Origin: Stomorhina lunata
Lineage: Eukaryota; Arthropoda; Insecta; Diptera; Rhiniidae
NCBI GenBank assembly: GCA_933228675.1
Contig: OW121740.1
Span: 154,925,273 to 154,989,272, forward strand
Length of the DNA stretch: 64,000 nucleotides
Reading direction: 5' to 3'
The position numbers and the translations under genes were made by a program. The number at the start of each line of letters is the position of its first letter. Within the stretch, counting starts at the first letter, position 1. The notes under the pieces are model-generated. The model was not told the origin of the DNA. It did no database searches and worked only from the letters and a program-made list of their open reading frames with translations. This document shows, piece after piece, positions 49,294-58,899 of this stretch.

Positions 49294-50634
49294 TTTACAA
49301 GTTATTACACAAGTTTTGCTTGACGTGATCGGAATCTTCTACCCCTTTTATGAAAAAAGTAAATAAAAAGAGTCTTCCAAAAAAAAAAAAAAAAAATGTT
49401 TACATTATTGAATAGTAAATCAATCTTGTTGAAAATTAAATGATTTAAGTCTTCCAACATTTAGTACCAAATCCATTTATTTGTTGTCCATTATTTATTG
49501 GCAAACTAATAGCTAAAAGTGTCATGTTTGCCTGGACAGACAGTTATGGAGACCGAACTAAAGGGAACATGTCCACCAAACATTTCAAATCGATTGGCTG
49601 TTTTGTTGCTGTTCTGATAAAATTCATTTTTAGTTTTGGCATTTTGTTGCTCCTTTAAGAAACCAAACTTGTATGTCCTTGTTCGGCAGCAAAATATTTT
49701 GAGCATATTTGGGAAGACTCTGAAAAAAAACAACAACAAAACAGGGAGGGCATACAATTAAATGACAATATTATAAAAATAAAATCATGTTCTAAGGGAA
49801 CATGTAATAGGACAGACAAAAACACACATAAACTACTCATACAAAAACAGAAAAACTTTCAGTTCACTAAGACATATTTATATACGTATTACAAAAATAA
49901 ATGAAGGAATGAATGAATGTATGTGTGTATGTATTGAATATATTTAGCACGTGTTTGTAAATATGTATGTATATTCTGATGTCTTTTACTTGCTCTATTT
50001 GCAATCACTAGCAGTAACAAGTAAAATATTTCAAAATTGGCAGCTTTCCCATTTGAAATTTCTTGTTGTTTTTTCGCCAAAGCACTCGAAGAAACTGTCA
50101 AAAAGAGAAAAGGACAACAAAAACATGCTTTTGTAAGCTTTAGTAAAATTCATGGTTGTATAAGTAAATATATTTGCTTTATTTTCTTGTACTCTTTAGT
50201 TTCACAATTCATTTAGAACATTTCGTTTTACGAACTTATCTATCACTCACATTTGATATATCTGGGCATTTTCGCAATTGAAGGCTTATCGACAGTATTA
50301 CACGCTTGTGCAAGATTTAGGGTCAATTGTTGAGGATTTGATTTGTGGATTTTTGAAACATTTTGGCAAGTTTTGCTTTCATCTGTTTTTTGTTTTGTAA
50401 AAAAAAACATGTAACAAGAAGAGTCAATTTGGGGGCTAAAAAGTTCATTAAGTGTGAGGAAGAAAAGTTTAAAATTTTTTTAAAAATGTGGTTAATTAAG
50501 GGAGGACAAATTTTTGTTTGTAATAACCAATCGAAATGGGCTACTAAAAACCCAATTACAAAGGCATTTCAGTTTCAGTCTCACCACTAAACTTTAATGC
50601 AATCAAAAACAACTATTCTGTTATCCTTGACTCT
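49294..50634. other. Unique-looking island, no gene recognised
   Basis: A17 run near 49380, (GTAT)-type DNA near 49910-49975. The frames at 49506-50136 are low-complexity or random-looking. A 75-codon plus frame at 50363-50590 has no recognised domain. Confidence 0.5.
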
Positions 50635-51590
50635 CAGTGAGGCATAGGGCCTCAACCATCCTTTTATATCGGACGTATGCCTATCGAGATGTTAGGCATA
50701 CGCCATTCCATGATTAGTTTGCTACTTGCAACTCCGCATTAATTGACCTTCTTCACGTTCTAGTAGGTGTAGCAATACGACTGTCTGTGGATTCCAACGA
50801 AGACCTTGTCGAGCAATGTTGGTATTAGGATTTCAAAGTGTGTGGCCTATCCATCGCCATTTCCGTTGACATACCAATATTGAGGGATTTGGTATGTCAC
50901 GTTAAGTAGATCTTAACTTCTTATGCGATTCGGCGACCATATATTAAGAATAAGCCATAAGCATTTGTTTGCGAAGGTTTGCAGGTGCTTTCAATGACAT
51001 TTATGCATTTGAAGTTTCGCAACCGTCATACAGGATGGACTTGACATTTGAGTTGTATATTTGTAACTTAACTGTTGTTGATATTTGCCAAGATTTTCAA
51101 AAAGCTCGGGGAATACCGAATGCAATTTTCGCGATTCAATTGCCTCGTTGGCGCCACCTTTTGTAGATACCAAACTTCCAAGATAATTAAAGGTACCTAT
51201 ACATCCAATTATCTCGATATTCACATTGATGTGTGTTAATGGGTTTGCGCCATAGCCAACAGGCATAATATTTGTCTTGAACATATTGATTTCCAGCCCA
51301 GCTGCCTGAGATTCAACCTGAGCTTTTAGAAGACATACGTCATCAGCATATTCTAAATCCTCGAGTTGTTTTAAGAGTATCCACCGAGTCTACCAATCAT
51401 AGGTGACAAGATACATCCTTGCCTTACTCCAGTAGTGAATTTGAATGGATTTGAAAACTTTCCCTTGTGCAGGATTTGAAATTTAAAATCCACGTACATT
51501 TCACAAATTAAGCTCAGAATTTTCTTTGGCATATTACGATTTTCTAAAATTTTCCATAGATAGCTTCTACCATATATCCCCAGCAGAACT
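50635..51590 (-). pseudogene. RTE-type non-LTR retrotransposon reverse transcriptase, 3' part, decayed
   Basis: Reading leftwards the translated pieces follow the order of a LINE reverse transcriptase. LWKILENRNMPKKILSLIC is near 51560. FTTGVRQGCILSPMIG near 51415-51440 matches the conserved RT box GVRQGCxLSP. LEYADDVCLLKAQ near 51330-51350 holds the catalytic YADD (51339-51350). FNYLGSLVSTKGGANEAI lies near 51190-51150. The C-terminal KWRWIGHTL (then a stop) and NPNTNIARQGLRWNP lie near 50860-50800. The order and the 'RWIGHTL..RxxxxWNP' ending are typical of RTE-like elements of animals. Stops and frameshifts interrupt it, and it is cut at the right by a tRNA-derived repeat. It would encode RNA-templated DNA synthesis if intact; here it is dead. 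Confidence 0.8.
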
Positions 51591-51889
51591 TTTCATTACC
51601 AAGTAATGAGTTAAACAGCTAAACTATTGAACACGAACTACTTACACATTCACTGTTTAAGTAATTACATTAATATGGGGATGTCATTGGAGGCAAGTAC
51701 TTGCAATTGAAAAACAACAACAACAACAACTTTTTTGTTGTTGTTTTATTTAAAAAAAATATATTATTAAACGAAATACAATATATTTTTTTATGACCCC
51801 ATGGGGGCTCGAACCCAGACCCCTACGACTGCTAGGCGGAGACTCTTCCACTGATCTACTTCATATGTTGAAAACTTAGCAGCTTATAA
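51591..51889 (-). mobile_element. Second tRNA-derived repeat (SINE-like), copy 1
   Basis: On the minus strand a tRNA-like head contains TAGATCAGTGGAAGAG (A box, one change from TAGCTCAGTGG), CGCCTAGCAGTC and GGTTCGAGCCCCC (B box). The anticodon position again suggests Ala (AGC). The body contains a (CAA)n/(TTG)n inverted pair near 51705-51745 and ends AATGAAAAGTTCTGCTGGG next to the LINE. No poly(A) or clear target duplication is visible. It is not a functional tRNA gene: the stems do not close well. Confidence 0.65.
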
Positions 51890-52245
51890 TTAACCCAGTA
51901 AAACTTTTCATTACCAAATAATGAGTTAAACAGTTAAACTATTGAACACGAACTACTTACTCATTCGCTGTTTAAGTCATTACATTAGCATGGGGATGTC
52001 ATTGGAGGCAAGTACTTACCATTTGCAGAAAAGTAATGTTTTGGGTAAGCAATTTGAAAGCAACAACAACAACAACAACAGCAACAACTTTTTTGTTGTT
52101 GTTTTATTAAAAACATATATTTTTAAACGAAATACAAAATTTTTTTTATGATCCCATGGGCTCAAACCCAGACCCCTACGACTGCTAGGCGGAGACTCTT
52201 CCACTGAGCTACTTCATATGTTGAAAACTTAGCAGCATATAACTA
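51890..52245 (-). mobile_element. Second tRNA-derived repeat, copy 2
   Basis: A direct repeat of copy 1 with about 85-90% similarity by eye. It has a better A box (TAGCTCAGTGG) and a weaker B box (GGTTTGAGCCC). It carries about 45 extra bases before the CAA run. Head, body and the flanking 'catatgttgaaaacttagcag' are repeated in the same order, so the pair may be a tandem duplication rather than two insertions. Confidence 0.65.
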
Positions 52246-52559
52246 ATATATACAATTTTTATTTTTAGATCCAAAATCATGTGACAATAACTTTGTTTTT
52301 CCCTGTTTTTTTTTTGCTTTGTTGTAATTTTTAGAAAAATATTTCTATACGATTTTAAAATAAAGAAGTATTTTTTTAATTATTTTAAAACTTAAATAGT
52401 TTAAATCTTACTTTTTGGTTATATAACATTGACTTTTACTTACTTAAATGGCCTATAGTTACAACCTGTTAAGGTCAAAGTCCGAGCATATTAAAGACGA
52501 ATATTATTTAAAAAAAATAAGTAAGTTTTAATTTTCCTCAAAAATTATTTAAAATATTT
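52246..52559. other. AT-rich spacer
   Basis: Includes the phrase 'ttaaggtcaaagtccgagcatatt' (near 52470) also found near 6742. No gene. Confidence 0.45.
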
Positions 52560-53694
52560 TCCTTAAAATTATTTATTATTTATTTTTGATCCAAACACTT
52601 TTTTTATAGAAAATTTTTCGATAAAAATATTTTTCTGAAAAAATTTCGATAAAAATATTTTTACATCAAAAATTTTCGAACTTCTATAAAAAAAATTTTT
52701 GATAAAAAATTTTTTATGGAAAAATTTTTAATAAAAAAATTTTATCAAAAAGTTTAGCAAAATTTTGGGACATCAAATATTTAATTAAAAAGTTTTACTG
52801 TGGTATATTGCACTAAGATCCCAATTCATTACAATTATTTACTATTGTAATAAATAGTCTAGAATTAGAAATGCGTCGAGGAAAGGTTTCCCCACCAACA
52901 TTTTTTTTGCTCTTATCAAAAAACTACTTATTACAATAATAAATAATTGTAATGAGTTGGGGTCTTAGTGCAATACACTACAATAAAACTTTTTAATTAA
53001 CAATTTTTTTATAGAAAAATTTTAGATACAAAATTTTTCATAGAAAAATTTTTGATAAAAAATTTTTTTTATAAAAAAATTGTTAATTAAAAAGTTTTTT
53101 TTTTGTATAGAAAAATTTTTGATAAAAAAATTTTCTATAGAAAAATTTTTGATAAAAAAATTTTCGATAGAAAAATTTTTGATAAGAAATTTTTTTTAGA
53201 AAAATTTTTGATAAAAAATTTTTTTTTAGAAAAATTTTTGATAAAAAAATTTTCGATAGAAAAATTTTTGATAAAAAATTTTTTTTAGAAAAATTTTTGA
53301 TAAAAAATTTTTTTTTAGAAAAATTTTTGATAAAAAAATTTTCAAATTTTTATCAAAAAGTTTTCTATAAAAAATTTTTTTATCAAAATTTTTTCTAAAA
53401 AAAAAATTTTATCAAAATTTTTCCTAAAAAAAAATTTTTATCAAAAATTTTTCTATAGAAAATTTTTTATCAAAAATTTTTCTATACAAAATTTTTTTAT
53501 AAAAAATTTTTTTTATCGAAAATTTTTCTATAGAAAATTTTTTATCCAAAATTTTTCTATAGAAAATTTTTTATCCAAAATTTTTCTAGAAAAAAATTGT
53601 TTATTAAAAATTGTTATTTAAAAATTTTGATTTTTTAATCATAAATCTCTTCTATCAAAAAGTTTTCTATAGAAAATTTTTTTTTATCATTTTT
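52560..53694. repeat. 30-bp TTTCTATAGAAA satellite with an inverted junction
   Basis: Units such as GATAAAAAAATTTTCGATAG + AAAAATTTTT run forward to about 53340. From 53345 they run in reverse (TTTTTATCAAAAATTTTTC). Within it, 52765-52860 (minus) and 52912-53005 (plus) are fragments of the 420-bp repeat of 28900-30575 (GATCCCAATTCATTACAAT; GGGGTCTTAGTGCAATAC), so that family also exists here as an inverted pair. Confidence 0.85.
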
Positions 53695-54670
53695 AATATA
53701 TGAGTTATATGGGAGGGGCACCGCCCACTTGAGATTTCAAAAAACCTTGCCTATTTTAACCACTGGTCACACCTTACCATACTTTCTTAATTTCAGAAAA
53801 ATCGGTCATATATTTGTCATTTTAAATGTTTGACTTATATGAAAGGGGTCACGCCCACTTGAGATTTCAGAAAAAAATTTGCTTATTTTAATCACCGGTC
53901 ACACATTACCATACTGTCAAAATTTCAGAAAAATCGGGACGCTAGGTCATCCATATTTGTCATTTTCAATATTTTACTTATATAGGAGGGGTCACGCCCA
54001 CTTGCGATTTCAGAAAAAAACCTAAACTATTTTAAACACAGGTCACACCTCACTACACTGTCTAAATTTTTGAAAAATCGGTCGGTGTGATCATCCATAT
54101 TTGCAATTTTTAAAATCTGACTTATATGGGAGGGGTCACGCCCACTTGAGATTAAAAAAAAACCTAGCCTATTTTAACCACCAATCACACCTTATCATAC
54201 TGTCAAAATTTCATCAAAATCGGGAAGCTCGGTCATTCATATTTGTCATTTTTGATATATGAGTTATATGGGAGGGGTCACGCCCACTTGAGATTTCACA
54301 AAAAACCCTAGGCTATTTTAACTACCGGTCACACTTTACTCCAATGCCTAAATTTTAGAAAAATCGGTCGGTTGGATCATCCATATTTGTATGTTTTAAA
54401 ATCTGACTTATATGGAAGGGGTCACGCCCACTTGAGATTTGAAAAAAAATCTGCCCTATTTTATACATCGGTTACACCTTAACATACTGTCAAAATTTCA
54501 GAAAAATCGGACCTCTCGGTCGCCTATATTTGTCATTTTTAATATATAAGTTATATGGGAGGGGTCACGCCCACTTGAGATTTCGAAAAAAAGTTTAGTC
54601 TATAGTCACCACCGGCCACTGTCAAAATTTCAGAAAATTCGGTCCGCTAGTTTCGGAGATCCTTCCCAAC
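53695..54670. repeat. 143-bp tandem repeat, seven copies
   Basis: The box GGGGTCACGCCCACTTGAG recurs with its cytosine anchor at 53722, 53852, 53995, 54139, 54281, 54425 and 54568, so the period is 142-144 bp after the first, shorter unit. Each unit also has TTATATGGGAGG before the box and TTTCAGAAAAATCGGTC after it. It ends at AGTTTCGGAGATCCTTCC and CAAACAGACGCGGACATTTT. Its layout resembles the helentron modules (TATATGGGAGC..CCGATTT), hinting at a related origin. Non-coding. Confidence 0.9.
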
Positions 54671-54945
54671 AAACAACATACAAACAGACGCGGACATTTT
54701 TTTATAGATATTTTTTTTTGTAGATATAGAAGATTGAAGAAAATAGATATAACTATCCAGCTCTTCCATAGTCATTGGATTCCAGAGTTTGCTGTTTATC
54801 CCCATCATTTTCATTTGATAATTCATTAACTTTTTAATTTTATTTGCTGCATTGTCTATATAATAGTATAGGGCCTGGCTGGGCCCTGGTGTTACAAACG
54901 TGAACAAAAAATTTCGGAGTGTAATTACCACGCCCACAGATAAAA
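54671..54945. other. Spacer
   Basis: The 96-codon minus frame at 54647-54937 has no recognised domain. The phrase 'gggcctggctgggccctgg' (near 54870) resembles 'agggcctggcctggcc' near 56345, so a further shared repeat is likely. Confidence 0.4.
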
Positions 54946-55309
54946 AGTTGTAGGTTTTTTCAAATTGGTTTCGTCTTTTATGTTTCGTTAATTACAAAAA
55001 CAAATGAAAATTGTCCGTTTTACGGAAATTTTACGTAGTTTTTTACCATTCAAATTTTTAAAAATAAATGAAAATTTCCGTTTTTTATACTAAAAATATA
55101 GTTTAAATTTTTGTCAGTAATTTTTTTGAAAACAACTGAATAATCCGTTTTTAAAACTGAAAATGTAGTTTAAATATTTGTCAGTTAAATTTAAATGAAA
55201 TATTTATTGAATTTGAATGAAAAATCAGTTGACCGGTTTTTAAATGAATATTCATTCATTTCAAATTACATTTTTAGTTAATTTTACTTACATAATATTC
55301 TGAGTGTAC
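54946..55309 (-). mobile_element. Unnamed TIR element 'X', one terminus
   Basis: Its right end is AATATTCTGAGTGTA, directly joined to type II helentron sequence (CTATATTGGCCAC). The inner part has degenerate roughly 65-bp repeats (TAGTTTAAATTTTTGTCAGT; ATGAATATTCATTCATTTC). The copy at 56561-56773 ends the same way (CTGAGTGTA). Read inwards the two ends are TACACTCAGAATATTATG and TACACTCAGGAAATTATTAC, consistent with terminal inverted repeats of one DNA element. Confidence 0.45.
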
Positions 55310-55745
55310 TATATTGGCCACAAATATCACAAATATTTTTCATGAAATTTAAAACAGATACTGCTTATGTAAACTTAAATCACTGTACCAAATTTCGTTG
55401 AAATCGGTCCACATTTGACCATAGCTCCCATACAAACTCTTCTTCAAAAACGCACTAAATGAGACAAAAAATCACTAAAAGTCTCGTAAATCTAAAGATA
55501 ATGAAAATTTCGAGTTTGTTTTTTGCATACATAATTTTTGTAACAACTGTAATCAATTTGCCAAATTTCGAGATAATCGGTCCACATTTGACCCTAGCTC
55601 TTATATTAGTCCAAATGACGGAAACAGGTTGAATATATACGTTTTGAGAAAATGTTTGTATGATGGCAAAATTTAGCAAATATTTGTCTTTATACAGAAA
55701 AAATAACACCTTTGACCTAAGTGGTGAAGGGTATCGGCTTGACCG
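55310..55745 (-). mobile_element. Helentron-like type II, 5' half
   Basis: Reverse-orientation modules (ATCGGTCCACATTTGACC twice) lead to GGTGAAGGGTATCGGCTTGA at the right. The terminal hairpin and AACAAGTAAG end are lost at the junction with the next fragment. Its inner edge is the X insertion at 55309. Confidence 0.7.
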
Positions 55746-56236
55746 ACTCATTTAGTGCATTTTTAAAGAAGAGTTTGTATGGGAGCTATGGTCAAATGTT
55801 TACCGATTTCAACGAAATTTGGTACAGTGATTTAGGTTTACATAAGAATTATATGTTTTAAATTTCATGAAAAAATATTGATATTTGTGGCCAATATGTC
55901 AATTCCGGGAAGTGGGACCTATGGGAGGTACCATAAATAACGGACCGATTTTAACCAATTTCAATAGCCATGGTCCCATTATCAAAAAAATGATCTGTAC
56001 CAAATTTCATCAAATTATCTTTAGAATTACGACCTGTAGTTTGATTACAAGGTTTACATGCGGGTCCAGCCAGCCAGACGGACGGATGGACGGACATCGC
56101 TAAATCGACTCAGAAAGTGATTCTAAGCCTATTGGTATACTAAAAGGTGGGTCTAAGACAAATATTTCTATGCGTTACATACATCAGCACAAACTTATAA
56201 TACCCTTTCCACCTATGGTGGTGAAGGGTATAATAA
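55746..56236 (+). mobile_element. Helentron-like type II, 3' half
   Basis: Modules GGGAGCTATGGTCAAATG and GGGAGGTACCATAAATAACG are followed by a short (GACG)n stretch at about 56077-56096, ATCGCTAAATCGACTCAG and the hairpin ATACCCTTTCCACC-tat-GGTGGTGAAGGGTAT ending at 56232. The 5' part is missing. It is joined back to back with the minus-strand half on its left. Confidence 0.75.
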
Positions 56237-56560
56237 TGGAGGTTTTAGCGTTTAAAGGCTAATAAATAATGGGGAAAATATACTGAAATTATCATAAATA
56301 ATTTGAAAATAAATTTTAATATTATTAACCCCTAAGCGAACACCAGGGCCTGGCCTGGCCAGTCATTTTTGAACATTTTTATAGTTTTTTTTTTTCTTAG
56401 ATATCTTAAGCGCAGCGCCATAGCCTTTTATGAGTTCTTCAATAAAGATGTTTTGTACCCCATGATAGGCGGCCAGTATTATAAAAAGTTTCTTCAGTAA
56501 GCAAACCTTAGATACTTAAGGAAAACCAATAATTAAACAAATACGAATTATATTTGATAC
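56237..56560. other. Spacer
   Basis: AT-rich. Contains CCAGGGCCTGGCCTGGCC near 56342. No gene. Confidence 0.4.
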
Positions 56561-56773
56561 AATAATTGAAAAAATTTATAAAAACTAAACAACTGATATT
56601 TTCAAATGTTACGGAATTTCAGTATTTTTTTGTAGGTTGTTTTTTAAACAAATGTATAAATATATTAAAAATCAATTTTCATATAAATTTAAATGAATAT
56701 TCATTTGAAAACAACATAACTGTAAATTTCCTAAACAACATACAATCAGTTACTGTAATAATTTCCTGAGTGT
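56561..56773 (+). mobile_element. Unnamed TIR element 'X', other terminus
   Basis: Ends TAATAATTTCCTGAGTGTA at the junction with type II helentron sequence (ATTCCGGGAAGTGGG). It shares ATGAATATTCATT with the 54946-55309 piece. Joined helentron sequences on the two copies are the two sides of one site (GGCCAATATA|TCAATTCCGGG), so X sat in one helentron copy that was later split. Confidence 0.45.
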
Positions 56774-57094
56774 AATTCCGGGAAGTGGGACCTATGGGAG
56801 GTACCATACATAATGAACCGATTTTGACCAATTTCAATAGCCATGGTCCCATTATCAAAAAAATTATCTGTGCCAAATTTCATCAAATTATCTTTAGAAT
56901 TGCGACCTGTAGTTTGATTACAAGGTTTACATGGGGGTCCAGCCAGCCAGACGGACGGACATCGCTAAATCGACTCAGAAAGTGATTCTAAGTCTATTGG
57001 TATACTAAAAGGTGGGTCTAAGATAAATATTTCTATGCGTTACAAACATCACCACAAACTTATAATACCCTTTTCACCTATGGTGGTGAAGGGT
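56774..57094 (+). mobile_element. Helentron-like type II, 3' half
   Basis: Begins at ATTCCGGGAAGTGGGACC, passes CCAGCCAGACGGACGGAC and ATCGCTAAATCGACTCAG, and ends in the hairpin ATACCCTTTTCACC-tat-GGTGGTGAAGGGTAT. Confidence 0.75.
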
Positions 57095-57408
57095 ATAAAA
57101 ATCACTAAAACGCTCGTAAATCCAAAGATATTGAAAATTTTGAGTTTATTTTTTGCGTACATAATTTTTGTAACAACTGTAATCAATTAACTAAATTTCG
57201 ATAATCTGTCCACATTTGACCCTAGCTCTCATATAAGCCCAAATGATGGAAACAGCTTAAATATATAAGTTTTGAGAAAATGTTTGTATAATGGCAAAAT
57301 TTAGCAAATATTTGTCTTTATACAGGAAAAATAACACATTTGACCTTAGTGGTGAAGGGTATTGTATGGTCGGGCTTGACCGACTATAGCGCCTTCTTAC
57401 TTGTTTTA
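57095..57408 (-). mobile_element. Helentron-like type II, 5' half
   Basis: Reverse orientation. Ends GTATGGTCGGGCTTGACCGA, CTATAGCGCCTTCTTACTTG, the 5' terminus with its hairpin. It directly follows the 3' end of the plus-strand half, so two half elements are fused end to end. Confidence 0.75.
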
Positions 57409-58899
57409 TATAAAATTAAATTAAATTTCCATACCTTAATCTTTCCTTATCGATTAATTTAAAAACTTATTCTAAAGTCTACCTATCCACAGCCAGTCGC
57501 TTTCTTAACTTAAGAAAAATAAGAATGAGAGCTTAGCTCTTAAAATTTTTTTAATATTCTTTTTTTTCGCTCTCTCTAAAGACATCCATCAAATTTGTAA
57601 AAAAAAGTAGTATTTATTTAGAATAGAAGAATATAAGTAGCAAAAGTATGTTCTTTATGTCTACAATTCCCGCATTTTACACAAGAGGCAGTAAATTCGT
57701 TTTCACAGTTTGTTTGTAAAACATTTCTAAATCTTGTTGAAATCATTGAGATTTTTTTTTTTTTTTTTGCACATTTCATTTCTTAAACAACAGCGTCGCC
57801 TTTTAGAATTTCAGGCATTTAAGAGCCAATGTAAGTAAAAAAAAATATCTATATATAGTATAATGTTGATATATATATTTAGCAGATATTATAAAGGTTG
57901 TGTTATGCAATTGAGTCAGGCAATTTCAAACAATAAAAAAATGAAATACTGATAACAACCTTTCCTTCAATTTCTAGCTTAATGAAATCTTTGTATGCAC
58001 AAATCTATATTCGATGGATGGATGGTTGGATAGATGGATCGATTGGTTGAATGTGGTATAACAAACATTCGGTTAACATTCTAGACAAACAAATTACAAA
58101 AAAAAAACATGGATCTTCAAAGTTGACCATTGTACTGTAAAATTGAACATCTGCATTACAAGTTTTTATTGTTTATGTTGTAGAATTAAAAAGAAAAAAT
58201 ATCGAGCAAAAAAAATAAAAAACTGCATCAAAGAGGGCATGAGAAGGAAGTAGTGAAATAGGCTATAGGAGAAAAAGAAAGAAATTAACTTAAACAGAAT
58301 GAATGATTTTTCATTGATTTTCGTTCGATTGATGTTGAATTAAATGCTTGTAACAAACAAAATAATACAGAGCCTAGATTGGTAGTAAAAAAAAACGTTA
58401 TAATCGTCTGTAACAGAGAGGTTTAATAACAAAAAAAAAAAACTTGAATTGTATTAAAAAAAAAATAAACAAAATGCCGACAATAGTTTAAAGTCAAATA
58501 CCGGAAACCCACAAACATAAACACGAGCACATAACAAACGGATATATCCAACACAAACACAGAAATGCAAATACCAGCACAAAATCAAACGTAAACACGA
58601 ACAGGATACAATCACACAAACTAGAAAACAAACGGAACAATGAACAATTATGAAAACAAGTACGAGTACACATGTCTGGTATATGTTTAACTTTTTCTCC
58701 TACATTTTGCTCCCCTTTTTTTTTGGAATTAAATATTATTTATTTGTTGTTATTGTAAATACTCCTTCTTCCTAACAATAAATATGTATGTATTAGTAGC
58801 AAACGCCTACACATCTACATCAGTACTTGTCTGATGACTCGGGTAACCAGCAGTTTCAAAATAAGGGACCTTTTTCTAACTTTAAGATAATAGAAATAT
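57409..58899. other. Unique-looking island, one possible small exon
   Basis: Contains a GATG/GATTG run near 58015-58045, CAAACAC-rich DNA near 58500-58660 and A runs. Holds the candidate 37-nt exon at 57794-57830. No other gene-like signal. Confidence 0.5.
57794..57830 (+). other. Candidate 37-nt micro-exon
   Basis: A T18 tract near 57752-57769 is followed by GCACATTTCATTTC, TTAAACAACAG (3' splice site), 37 nt with balanced base content, and AAT|GTAAGTAAA (consensus 5' splice site). The first frame is open throughout and reads RRLLEFQAFKSQ. Short, open and GC-richer than its surroundings fits a small coding exon of a gene with very large introns. The AAACAACAG acceptor is weak near the AG, and chance cannot be excluded. 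Confidence 0.25.
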
